A DNA stretch of 64,000 nt from UBA6163 sp041753075 (GTDB lineage Bacteria > Planctomycetota > Planctomycetia > Pirellulales > Pirellulaceae). The notes under the pieces were generated by a model. That model saw nothing but the letters and a program-made list of their open reading frames with translations, searched no databases and was not told the DNA's origin. Both the position numbers and the translations under genes were made by a program. This document shows positions 44,701 through 51,936 of the stretch, piece by piece; within the stretch, counting starts at the first letter, position 1; the number at the start of each line of letters is the position of its first letter. Location: assembly GCA_041753075.1 (NCBI GenBank), contig JBGSVE010000063.1, forward strand, positions 1 through 64,000. Direction: 5' to 3'.

Positions 44701-45431
44701 GGTCGTTTCTGTGGCTGGGCCGATTGCGCGAACTTGGCGAAGTAACGCTTGAGCTAACACGCCACCTGCAGGAGCGAAACGACGAATTTATGATTCGCAT
44801 GGCCCGCACCGGACTCGGCGTCGCAACAGCACTTATCAATGACGACGATGAAATGGCCGCGCCGCGGTTGCTTACAGTAGATTCGTCCGAATGCAAATCA
44901 TCGATGCCGATGATGGAAGTTCTGGACGGGTTTGCCAATGTACTAAAACGGATCTATCGAGACGAACCAGCCGAGGGCATTGCACTACTCAATCATGTGC
45001 TCCGCGGAACCCAACAAAAACTTGTATCTCAGGTCGAGCTGTTTGACGTTTTGACGTTACAGCTTGAAGCCGTTTGCCATTTGCGGATCGCCTGTACCCG
45101 ACCCACTTGTCGAGTTGAATCGATTGATCAAGTTGAGTTGATCTGCAAATCGTTGACCGAGCACCGGATCCCGCATGCCAGAACGATTGCCAGGTTCTAT
45201 GCCGCCCAGGCCCAGGAGTTGGTCGGCAACACCGAAAGTTGTCTCGTGCTGTACAAGCTTGCCAGCGAAGATGCCGACTCGCTTGACCTACTGCCGTTTC
45301 GATTGGCATCGATCGATCGACTTAACATCATAAACGGCGAAAAAACGACCGGGGAATTACGACAATTCTTACGCGACGAGGGCGTTGCGCAGCCGGATCG
45401 TTTTGCTCGATTGTATTGCGGTCTATGCTAA
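41766..45431 (+). CDS. Ser/Thr protein kinase-AAA ATPase fusion with helical repeat tail
   Basis: A 1221-residue soluble protein. Kinase domain at about 50-310: glycine loop GSGVTSSVY, Lys80 in CALKLL, catalytic HRDVKPDN (Asp175), DYG in place of DFG (Asp193), and APE (221-223). A STAND/AAA_16-type ATPase follows, with Walker A GDSGVGKS (353-360) and Walker B LFLVIDDVQWAD (486-497), then a winged-helix-like segment. About 500 residues of alpha-helical, TPR-like repeats complete the protein. The order resembles PknK and eukaryotic-like signalling ATPases. ATG 41766 is used because the upstream frame is hydrophobic and unrelated. Input and substrates are unknown. Confidence 0.88.
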   Translation: MSESDDFELNKPDPGTETLLRFTTTRETRFCGDDVQIDPPRWKIGDIVEGYVLEKLIGSGVTSSVYLAREAESGRRCALKLLRSRNEEVMAACRVGFRRMLTVSHPGLVRVYRLIGNHGVIGFTMEYVPGRRLSKAMNDARAAGRAAVFDLAHRLLRDVGGALQAINDAGLVHRDVKPDNILIDDHGRARLVDYGLVGSFDPESDPDARRDYLAGTYWYMAPESISMQIYPPACDVYALGCILLELLADHSALPSDANEAVSLGQSVGDVRKFLPSDTPPELCELLCDMVDPATENRPLAARLVHVGLGLTTQPNKLGFHRGYLYGRESQMAAAERWVQSVVKGRPTRLHLFGDSGVGKSWFLAELLRRIRQNRWFQVFDANCRERAEASLQVFGTMADAIARRYSRSDRDVIRLQPRHARVLRQAFPVLRSVIEPPPEADDGKLADHTDWDPRPDESPDQSELNRADALSSGVDLVDRMCEYGPLFLVIDDVQWADQDSLNVLDKLIADAERMTGIITIGRETQDRFRCPADCIIELGPLSEHASIDLLREILCQTDPSWTDAALCRLAHLGEGNAYQLTQLAACMRLDDAAVWQQRLLTESIQIEDIWQTRLDSLSPESRVSLEYLAIAGGPIRPADLGRVSDLLERCDEVLQELAEHRLVRDESSRSELVDIVHQRIGQCVAAAIPKRRRRELHQRWASYLMTCEQDPWRAARIAGHLLEADKPIAAVPHVIQAARDAEARFAFTEAARWHHRAASILSPPQSLQSLLQAISRYEDACQYGEAAELCHDLLSRQSLDPQAVEYQRIMIRFSINRLREGRPIDARNLLSSLVQSQTRSTIDVASLLSVYRPMMSIDIEMANTILEACAASEQLLTDAHLAFRVALETSLRGCRKRGSRRRRCTEQLKTSLHIAELVENSSLRAMMTADASRAIAVRHLLACDWASSIAPATRAIHFFSLLGPNYRFDEAHAHIPLVWSFLWLGRLRELGEVTLELTRHLQERNDEFMIRMARTGLGVATALINDDDEMAAPRLLTVDSSECKSSMPMMEVLDGFANVLKRIYRDEPAEGIALLNHVLRGTQQKLVSQVELFDVLTLQLEAVCHLRIACTRPTCRVESIDQVELICKSLTEHRIPHARTIARFYAAQAQELVGNTESCLVLYKLASEDADSLDLLPFRLASIDRLNIINGEKTTGELRQFLRDEGVAQPDRFARLYCGLC

Positions 45432-45545
45432 CTGCAGTGTTCGACGACGCGCCGCCCTATATTGGTACTTGCCACCAGGTTGACGCGTGCCGACAATAGT
45501 AGCGAACCTCGATACCATTCCCACCGCCTGCCAAAAGTTAATCAC

Positions 45546-45926
45546 ATGCGAAACGCTGTTTACGCTCTTGCCGCCATTGCCGCCGCCGGCATCGCTTATT
45601 TATTCGCGACTGCGCCGATCCCTGGTGATGCACCAAGCGAAACGGTGTCGAGTGTTACTAATACATCTCATCAAGTAATGCCTACGTCGGGTTCGATGAC
45701 GCTGCAAGTCGACGATATGCATTGTCCGTTCGCGTGCTATCCGGCGGTCAAGAAAACGCTCGAAGGCCAGACTGGCGTTGTCGATGTTGAGCTTGCCGAG
45801 CAAAAGGTCGACGGCGAGATCGACAACCCGCAAGTGCTCGTCAAGTATGAGCCCGGATTTGACCTGACTGCGGCGCGGGAAGCGCTAGCGAAAAAGGGAT
45901 TTGCCAAGTCCAGCGTTATCGAGTGA
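45546..45926 (+). CDS. Exported heavy-metal-associated (HMA-like) protein
   Basis: A 126-residue protein with an N-terminal membrane or signal segment (about residues 5-24) and one HMA-type ferredoxin-like domain. The metal loop reads DDMHCPFACYPAVKKTLEGQ with Cys60 and Cys64, a CxxxC spacing in place of the usual CxxC. The strand VVDVELAEQKVDGEIDNPQV and the C-terminal helix LAKKGFAKSS fit the HMA fold. The longer spacing, also found in other planctomycete homologues (recalled, not searched), may alter metal choice. It overlaps the CbiX gene by 4 bp, so the two are probably made together. Confidence 0.85.
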   Translation: MRNAVYALAAIAAAGIAYLFATAPIPGDAPSETVSSVTNTSHQVMPTSGSMTLQVDDMHCPFACYPAVKKTLEGQTGVVDVELAEQKVDGEIDNPQVLVKYEPGFDLTAAREALAKKGFAKSSVIE

Positions 45927-46789
45927 GTTTTCTATCTCAAGGCGATGGCGTGTTGTTAGTCGGCCACGGCACTCGTGATGCGCTGGGAACTCGCCAGTTC
46001 TTCGCGCTGGCGTCGTTACTTGCCCAGCGATTGGCACCCACTCCGGTTCAACCTTGTCTGTTGGAACTGCAGCCTCCGACGATCAATGACGGTTGGAAGA
46101 TGTTGGCCGACCAACAGGTAACTCACGTTCATGCCGCGCCGCTGCTGTTGTTCTCGGCTGGACATGCCAAATCCGACATTCCCGATGCGCTAACTCGTTG
46201 TCAAGGATTGCCAAACCAAAGCGTGACTATTCGGTCTCCATCCGACAGGCCGACGATCACCTGGAGCCAGTCTCGCCCGTTATCACGCGCTCCCGAATTG
46301 TTGCGATTGGTACAACGCAGATTGGCCGAGTCCATTTCAATCTTGAACACATCGCCAAGCACAACGGCGATCGTGATGGTCGGACGTGGCAGTTACGATC
46401 CCTGCGCCCAGGCGGACATGAAGCTGTTGTCACACTGGGTCTGCGGCCAAGGGTTTGCTTCGAGTGTTTCGACGGCATTTTACGCAATGGCGCACCCGCG
46501 GCTGCCGGTCGTCTTACAACGTGTGGCAGCACAGCGCCATATCGACTCGATTGTCGTCCAGCCACATTTGTTGTTTGCTGGTGCCTTATATGATGCGATA
46601 ATCCAGCAAGTCGATGACGCCAGCAAGGCGTATCCCAATAAGCGATTTGTGGTCTCAAGATACCTCGGACCTGAGTCCGAAATTGTTGATGCAATCGTGC
46701 GACGATTGGGTCAACACACAGTGCTAACCATCGACGAATCCATTTCCCACGCTCCACGCGTTCCTGCTCACTTGAACCTTCTTACTTGA
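45923..46789 (+). CDS. CbiX/sirohydrochlorin chelatase family protein, two-domain
   Basis: A 288-residue cytoplasmic protein with two tandem CbiX-type halves. The first begins GVLLVGHGTRDALGTRQFFA with the His of the GHGTRD motif and HVHAAPLLLFSAGHAKSDIP. The second contains VMVGRGSYDPCAQADMKL, where Arg replaces the usual His of GHG, then SIVVQPHLLFAGALYDAI. Class II chelatases insert Co2+ or Ni2+/Fe2+ into sirohydrochlorin. No other cobalamin or siroheme genes are in the window. The GTG start overlaps the previous stop (GTGA). The link to an HMA protein suggests metal delivery. Confidence 0.85.
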   Translation: MSFLSQGDGVLLVGHGTRDALGTRQFFALASLLAQRLAPTPVQPCLLELQPPTINDGWKMLADQQVTHVHAAPLLLFSAGHAKSDIPDALTRCQGLPNQSVTIRSPSDRPTITWSQSRPLSRAPELLRLVQRRLAESISILNTSPSTTAIVMVGRGSYDPCAQADMKLLSHWVCGQGFASSVSTAFYAMAHPRLPVVLQRVAAQRHIDSIVVQPHLLFAGALYDAIIQQVDDASKAYPNKRFVVSRYLGPESEIVDAIVRRLGQHTVLTIDESISHAPRVPAHLNLLT

Positions 46790-46799
46790 AATTGCACAA

Positions 46800-47858
46800 A
46801 TGATCCGAACTGCTCGCAGTGTGTCTGTACCAAAGATTGTATGTATTGCCACGCTGTTTTTGACGGCACCGTGTCTGTCGTCATTTTGTTTTGCTCAAGA
46901 GGAAGCCGCACTTCGCCAGCGGAGCGACGGACCGTTTGTACCCAGCCCGACGCTCCCCGGGGGAATCGTTCTTTCACTTTACCCCGCTGACTCGGCGATG
47001 CTGAATCAAGATCGCGTCTACGAAGCCGAGCGATACAACACAACGGGCCAGTCGTCCAAGTTGCTCAACACGCTGAACATTCACAATCCAACAATTGAAG
47101 TCCACCTGGCCGAAGATCGCCAAACTTGTGGTGCGGCGGTCATCGTCGCTCCGGGCGGAGGTCACAAGATTCTTTGGGTCGGACCCGAAGGCTACGACCT
47201 CGTGCCATTTTTTGGCAAACAAGGCGTCTCGACCATCGTGCTGCGCAATCGGCTTCGCGTCGACGGCTATGAACCGACGACCGATGCGGTCAATGATGCG
47301 TTCCAAGCAATTCGGATCGTCCGCGCTCACGCCAAAGAGTGGGATTTGGATGCAAATAAGATTGGAATGGTCGGATTCTCCGCCGGTGCCGAGCTGGCCG
47401 CTCCGGCCGCATTGTTCTTTGACAAATTTGCCGCTGAACACAACGGCAGCGATGATCCGTTGGCGGGCGTTTCGGCGCGACCGGACTTTGTCGGCTTGGT
47501 CTATCCAGGCCCAACGCCGTTCACTCGCGAACCCGAAACGGCGATACCGACGAATGTGCCACCGAGCTTTATCGTTTGTGCCGGTGCGGATGATCGCGTT
47601 CACGCAATTTGGGCCGACGATTATTATCGCGCGATGTTAATGAGCAGCGTTCCCAACGTGGAAATGCACATCTACGGTCATGGCGGCCATGGCGGATCGA
47701 TCGGGACTCGGAATGGAATCCCGTTTGGAACTTGGCCGCAGCGGTACAACGAATGGTTTGCCGATCTCGGATTTCTCGATCAGCCTGGAGTTGAAACCGA
47801 GGCCGCGAAAGATGTCGCTCAATTTGCCAAGAGTCAATCGAACGCGAAACGAAACTGA
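46800..47858 (+). CDS. Secreted alpha/beta-hydrolase esterase
   Basis: A 352-residue exported enzyme with a signal peptide (residues 1-32) and a BD-FAE/esterase-type hydrolase domain. The oxyanion region is VIVAPGGGHK. The nucleophile elbow is GFSAGAEL with Ser194, the acid lies in VCAGADDRVHA, and the final histidine in IYGHGGHGGSIGTRNGIPFG. It would hydrolyse carboxylic esters such as acetylated sugars. Homologues are abundant in planctomycetes. It begins 11 bp after the CbiX stop and may be the last gene of that transcript. Confidence 0.88.
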   Translation: MIRTARSVSVPKIVCIATLFLTAPCLSSFCFAQEEAALRQRSDGPFVPSPTLPGGIVLSLYPADSAMLNQDRVYEAERYNTTGQSSKLLNTLNIHNPTIEVHLAEDRQTCGAAVIVAPGGGHKILWVGPEGYDLVPFFGKQGVSTIVLRNRLRVDGYEPTTDAVNDAFQAIRIVRAHAKEWDLDANKIGMVGFSAGAELAAPAALFFDKFAAEHNGSDDPLAGVSARPDFVGLVYPGPTPFTREPETAIPTNVPPSFIVCAGADDRVHAIWADDYYRAMLMSSVPNVEMHIYGHGGHGGSIGTRNGIPFGTWPQRYNEWFADLGFLDQPGVETEAAKDVAQFAKSQSNAKRN

Positions 47859-47921
47859 GTCGGGGAGAAGAGAGCCAGAATACTGTTATACCGAGTGACT
47901 CTTGCCTACCAATAAATCCTT

Positions 47922-48686
47922 ATGCAACACTTCCACCGCACCACCGCTTGCCTGCTAGCACCCGTCATTTTGTCGTTGGGCTGCAGTCAAACCGAAGAAG
48001 TCCACATCCACGAACCGGGCGTTCACGGCGGCATAATTGTCGCGGTCGGCCAGGACCATTATCACGCCGAGATCTTATTCGCCGACGGCCAAATGCGGAT
48101 GTACATGCTCGACCAAGACCAGGCCAAGGTGGTCGAGATTGAAACGCAGGAAATCGAAGCTTACATCCGGCCGTTTGGCGATTCGCAGGCTTATCCAATC
48201 AAGCTGAATGCCGAATTTCAAACGGGCGACACGGCGGGAAACAGTTCACTGTTCGTTGGCAACATGCCCAAAGATTTGCCGCCGTTGCAATTGTTGGTCA
48301 ACGTGCCGATGATCCAAATTCATGGCACTCGGTACCGGTTTTCGTTTGCCACGGCCGAACCGATCATGCCGTCCAAGGTGACCAACGACGAGGAACGCCA
48401 GCTTTACCTCGAGCCCGGCGGACTTTATACGCTGGAGGACATCAAGGCCAACGGTTCCCAAACCGCGTCACAAAAGTTTGCGAACTTCATGTCTTCGCAC
48501 GACATGAACCCGCAACCGGGAGCGCGGATTTGTCCAGTGACCAGCACGTTGGCCAACGCCGATTGTAGTTGGATTATCAACGGCCAAGAGTATCTGTTTT
48601 GCTGTCCACCCTGCGTGGATGAATTCTTGAAGCGAGCGAAAACCGATCCGAAAAGCATCGCGGCAGCGGATACCTACGTGAAGTAA
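47922..48686 (+). CDS. Lipoprotein with C-terminal cysteine-rich YHS-like domain
   Basis: A 254-residue predicted lipoprotein of unknown function. The lipobox LSLGC makes Cys21 the lipid-attached residue. A His-rich beginning (EEVHIHEPGVHGG) and a mid region with similarity to no family I can name follow. The last 60 residues contain ICPVTSTLANADCSWIINGQ followed by YLFCCPPCVDEFLK, a Cys-rich YHS/TRASH-like motif that often binds copper or zinc. It shares the metal theme of the upstream HMA and CbiX genes but is separated from them by an esterase. Confidence 0.7.
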   Translation: MQHFHRTTACLLAPVILSLGCSQTEEVHIHEPGVHGGIIVAVGQDHYHAEILFADGQMRMYMLDQDQAKVVEIETQEIEAYIRPFGDSQAYPIKLNAEFQTGDTAGNSSLFVGNMPKDLPPLQLLVNVPMIQIHGTRYRFSFATAEPIMPSKVTNDEERQLYLEPGGLYTLEDIKANGSQTASQKFANFMSSHDMNPQPGARICPVTSTLANADCSWIINGQEYLFCCPPCVDEFLKRAKTDPKSIAAADTYVK

Positions 48687-48719
48687 GTCGAGGCTGCGAA
48701 AAAAGGGCGTGACCGAAAG

Positions 48720-48932
48720 TTACCCGCCGCCGACGAGCGTTACGACTTCGATCTCGTCACCAGCGACTACCACGCGCTCGTCATGCAACTCGCGCGGCAC
48801 TACATCGGCATTGACTTCGACGGCCAAATAATTTGGCGGTACCTCGACCGTTGATAATAACCGCGAGATGGTCATCTCGCCCTCGATCTGCACCGCTTTG
48901 CCATTGACCATAACCTCGATCGTCGACATCAA
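48720..48932 (-). CDS. thiS: Sulfur carrier protein ThiS
   Basis: A 70-residue ubiquitin-fold protein (MSTIEVMVNGKAVQIEGEMT) ending VVTLVGGG. The C-terminal Gly-Gly is adenylated and thiocarboxylated to supply sulfur for the thiazole ring of thiamine. It is one Gly longer than the common VGGG ending only by reading choice. Its start overlaps the stop of the upstream sugar isomerase by 4 bp, so both are on one transcript. No thiG or thiF lies in the window, so the usual partners are elsewhere. Confidence 0.9.
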   Translation of the reverse strand: MMSTIEVMVNGKAVQIEGEMTISRLLSTVEVPPNYLAVEVNADVVPRELHDERVVVAGDEIEVVTLVGGG

Positions 48933-49930
48933 GTCTCTTTCTCGAACGCGGCGTCAAACGCCCGCATGCTTGGCGAGAAGTCCAACTTCTTGGTGAATTC
49001 GCACGCTTCGCGCGCGCCAAATTGGCGATCCATACCGCTGTCTTCCCACTCGATCGACAGCGGACCATCGTAACCAATGTCATTGAGCGCCCGGATGATC
49101 TCCTCGAAGTTCACGCCGCCACGCCCGGGGCTGCGAAAATCCCAACCGCGGCGATGGTCACCGAAACTCAAATGACTGGCCAAAATTCCCGAGTTGCCAT
49201 CAAGCTTGACGATCGCGTCTTTGACGTGAACGTGATAAATCCGATCGGCAAACGTGCGAATGAATTGAACCGGATCAATGCCTTGCCAAATCAAATGGCT
49301 CGGATCGAAATTGAAACCAAACTCGGGTCGATGATCCAACGCTTCGAGGGCTCGCTGGGCCGTGTAGATATCGAACGCAATCTCCGTCGGATGGACTTCG
49401 AGCGCAAACCGCACACCACAGTCGCCAAAAACATCCAGGATCGGATTGAACCTCTCGGCCAACAGATCAAACCCCGCGTCAATCATCGTCGGTGGTACTG
49501 GAGGAAAGGAATAGAGCAAATGCCAAATGCTGCTGCCGGTGAAACCGTTGACGACTTCGACGCCGAACTTTTGTGCCGCGCGAGCCGTGTTCTTTAATTC
49601 CTCGGCGGCGCGAGCGTTGACGCCTGCCGGTTTGCCATCGCCCCAAACGTGCGGCGGCAGAATCGCTTGATGGCGACCGTCGATGTTGTCCAGCACCGCT
49701 TGGCCGACCAAGTGGGCGCTGATCGCGTGGCATTGCAAACCCACGTCATCGAGCACTTTGCGTTTTTGGCTGCAATAATCGCTTTGCGACAACGCCTTAT
49801 CAACTTCAAAATGGTCACCCCAACATGCCAACTCGATTCCGTCGTAGCCGAAATCACGAGTCAAGCGAGCCATTTCGCTAAGCGGCAGATCGGCCCATTG
49901 GCCAGTGAAAAGAGTGACGGGGCGGGCCAT
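48929..49930 (-). CDS. Sugar phosphate isomerase/epimerase (TIM barrel)
   Basis: A 333-residue cytoplasmic protein of the xylose-isomerase-like TIM-barrel superfamily. ATG 49930 begins MARPVTLFTGQWADLPLSEM; a longer upstream frame would cross the hairpin at 50038-50085. Metal-ligand regions are CHAISAHLVGQ, FALEVHPTEIAFD (Glu), FNFDPSHLIWQGIDP (Asp and His), YHVHVKDA and LSIEWEDSG (Glu). It resembles the planctomycete sugar isomerases often found with Gfo/Idh genes. Translational coupling to thiS has no evident metabolic reason. It differs from the isomerase at 4627 and is not its recent duplicate. Confidence 0.85.
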   Translation of the reverse strand: MARPVTLFTGQWADLPLSEMARLTRDFGYDGIELACWGDHFEVDKALSQSDYCSQKRKVLDDVGLQCHAISAHLVGQAVLDNIDGRHQAILPPHVWGDGKPAGVNARAAEELKNTARAAQKFGVEVVNGFTGSSIWHLLYSFPPVPPTMIDAGFDLLAERFNPILDVFGDCGVRFALEVHPTEIAFDIYTAQRALEALDHRPEFGFNFDPSHLIWQGIDPVQFIRTFADRIYHVHVKDAIVKLDGNSGILASHLSFGDHRRGWDFRSPGRGGVNFEEIIRALNDIGYDGPLSIEWEDSGMDRQFGAREACEFTKKLDFSPSMRAFDAAFEKET

Positions 49931-50037
49931 CGATGTCTCCGAAACAAAGTGCGTGAAAGGGGAAAGCGACGAGCGACGATTGTCTTCCGCACCGCAGCGG
50001 TGTGCAAGTGATGGTAAAAACTTGAAAAGAATAGCTC

Positions 50038-50085
50038 GTGGCTGGGGCATCCAGCCGCAGCGCTGCCGCTGGATGCCCCGGCCAC
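50038..50085 (-). terminator. Hairpin downstream of purK
   Basis: A near-perfect inverted repeat with a stem of about 22 bp, including GGGGCATCCAGC/GCTGGATGCCCC, lies 12 bp after the purK stop. No T-run follows. It may act as a terminator or be a recurring planctomycete intergenic palindrome. Confidence 0.65.
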
Positions 50086-50096
50086 TTATTTTCCGC

Positions 50097-51284
50097 TCAC
50101 CCGTAAGCCGACGCGCTGGTGGTGGCGGGCTGATGAATGACGAGTGATTGGCGGACGCCGTCGAGCCAGTGGGCAATCGCTTCGCTGTCATCGCCCGTGG
50201 CGGTCAAGTGCCCCATCTTGCGACCCTTCGCCGCGACGCCTTTGTCGTACAAGTGCAAATTGACACCAGGCGTGGCCAGCGCCGCCGCCCAATTCGGTTC
50301 ACCGCCATCCCACAACTCGCCCATCAAGTTCACCATCGCCGCCGCAGGCACACGCAGCGCCGGATCGCCCAACGGCAACCCACACACGACGCGGACTTGT
50401 TGTTGGAATTGGCTGGTGTGACACGCTTCGATCGTCAAGTGGCCCGAGTTGTGCGGACGCGGTGCGACTTCGTTAATCATCAACCGATCTTGTTCGTCTT
50501 GAAACATCTCGACACACATCAATCCCACCAACGAAATCGTATCCGCCGCCGCGATTGCCAATCGGATCGCTGCCGATTCAACTCGCGTCGAGATTCGCGC
50601 TGGACAAAGCGTGACGTCCAAGATGTGGTTGTGATGTTGATTCTCCAGCGGCCGATAAACCGCGACGTCGCCAGCCGCGGATCGCGCGATCAACACCGAT
50701 ATCTCGCGCTGATAAGTGATCCAAGCTTCGGCGATCATTGGTCGGTCAATCACGAATTGCGTCAAGTCGCTGGCCTCACTGGGCCCAATCTTCCATTGCC
50801 CTTTGCCGTCGTAACCGTCGCGCGCGGTCTTGAGCACCAGCGGTAGTCCGAGCTCCGCCGCGGCGTTGCTTAAGTCGTCGTGATTGTTGACCACGTGAAA
50901 CGGTGTGACAGCCAAACCGGCATCAAAGAATTTTTGTTTTTCGTACCTTCGGTCTTGCGAGATGCGCAGCACCTCAGGGTCAGGATAGACCGGAACCAAC
51001 GTCGCCAGGTAGCGCACCGCGTCGACCGACAGGTTCTCGAACTCCATCGTTACCACATCGCAATGCCGCGCGAATTTGTCGAGCAGTGTGCGATCGGCAA
51101 GCTCACCGACGATAGTTTTCCAAGCCACTGCGGCGGCTGGACAATCCTCACGATCGGCCAACACGACGACGCGGTATCCAAGCTGCGAAGCGGCAGCGGC
51201 AAACATTCGCCCAAGCTGGCCGCCGCCGAGCATACCGATCGTGCCGCCGGGCAATATGACACGTTGATCCGATTGAATACTCAT
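50097..51284 (-). CDS. purK: N5-carboxyaminoimidazole ribonucleotide synthase
   Basis: A 395-residue cytoplasmic ATP-grasp enzyme that carboxylates AIR with bicarbonate to give N5-CAIR in purine synthesis. It begins IQSDQRVILPGGTIGMLGGG, followed by GQLGRMFAAAASQLGY. ATP-grasp segments are PLVLKTARDGYDGKGQWKIG, EISVLIARSAAGDVAVYRPL and LMINEVAPRPHNSGHLTIEA, which are all characteristic. Its first 4 bp overlap the purE stop, and a hairpin follows its stop. Length is normal. It is one of the clearest calls in the window. Confidence 0.95.
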   Translation of the reverse strand: MSIQSDQRVILPGGTIGMLGGGQLGRMFAAAASQLGYRVVVLADREDCPAAAVAWKTIVGELADRTLLDKFARHCDVVTMEFENLSVDAVRYLATLVPVYPDPEVLRISQDRRYEKQKFFDAGLAVTPFHVVNNHDDLSNAAAELGLPLVLKTARDGYDGKGQWKIGPSEASDLTQFVIDRPMIAEAWITYQREISVLIARSAAGDVAVYRPLENQHHNHILDVTLCPARISTRVESAAIRLAIAAADTISLVGLMCVEMFQDEQDRLMINEVAPRPHNSGHLTIEACHTSQFQQQVRVVCGLPLGDPALRVPAAAMVNLMGELWDGGEPNWAAALATPGVNLHLYDKGVAAKGRKMGHLTATGDDSEAIAHWLDGVRQSLVIHQPATTSASAYG

Positions 51285-51796
51285 AGCTCGGCCGTGGCCA
51301 ATACGTCGTCACTTTGTTTGCGCATGAACTCGACCAATCGCTCGCGTACCACCGGATCGCTGATCGCCAAAATTCGTGCCGCCATGATCGCCGCATTCTT
51401 GGCCCCCGACGAACCGATCGCCATCGTTGCGACAGGAATTCCGCCGGGCATTTGAACGATTGACAATAGCGAATCAAGTCCTTGTAGCGCTCGACTTTGA
51501 ATCGGCACGCCAATCACCGGCAAAATCGTTTCGCTGGCGACCATGCCCGGCAAATGCGCCGCGCCACCCGCCCCGGCGATGATAACTTTTAATCCCCGAT
51601 GCGACGCCGACGATGCGTACTGGGCCATTTGCAACGGCGTGCGGTGAGCCGATACGACGCGGCGTTCATGGGCAATGCCAAAGTGATCGAGCATCTCGGA
51701 CGCTGCGATCATGGTTTCCCAATCACTGCGGCTGCCCATAATCACGCCCACAATCGGCGGCTCGTGAACGGAGGGAACCTGCGGAATCGATGGCAT
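51281..51796 (-). CDS. purE: N5-carboxyaminoimidazole ribonucleotide mutase
   Basis: A 171-residue cytoplasmic enzyme that moves the carboxyl of N5-CAIR to make CAIR, the step after PurK. Characteristic segments are VGVIMGSRSDWETMIAASEM, VVSAHRTPLQMAQYA, IIAGAGGAAHLPGMVAS and SLLSIVQMPGGIPVATMAIG. The presence of PurK beside it indicates class I PurE. The short N-terminal extension SIPQVPSVHEPP is not part of the fold. It is first in the purEK operon and is transcribed away from the dehydrogenase gene at 51937. Confidence 0.95.
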   Translation of the reverse strand: MPSIPQVPSVHEPPIVGVIMGSRSDWETMIAASEMLDHFGIAHERRVVSAHRTPLQMAQYASSASHRGLKVIIAGAGGAAHLPGMVASETILPVIGVPIQSRALQGLDSLLSIVQMPGGIPVATMAIGSSGAKNAAIMAARILAISDPVVRERLVEFMRKQSDDVLATAEL

Positions 51797-51936
51797 GATG
51801 GTGTAACAAACGCAAATGGGAATTCATTGATCGCAGCGGCAATTTAGTGGCGTGGAGTTGCGATCACAAGCAGACCGCCACGATGGGTGTTAGAATGAGG
51901 TGTCGGTTGCTCGGACCCACCCACTTTCGACTTGTG

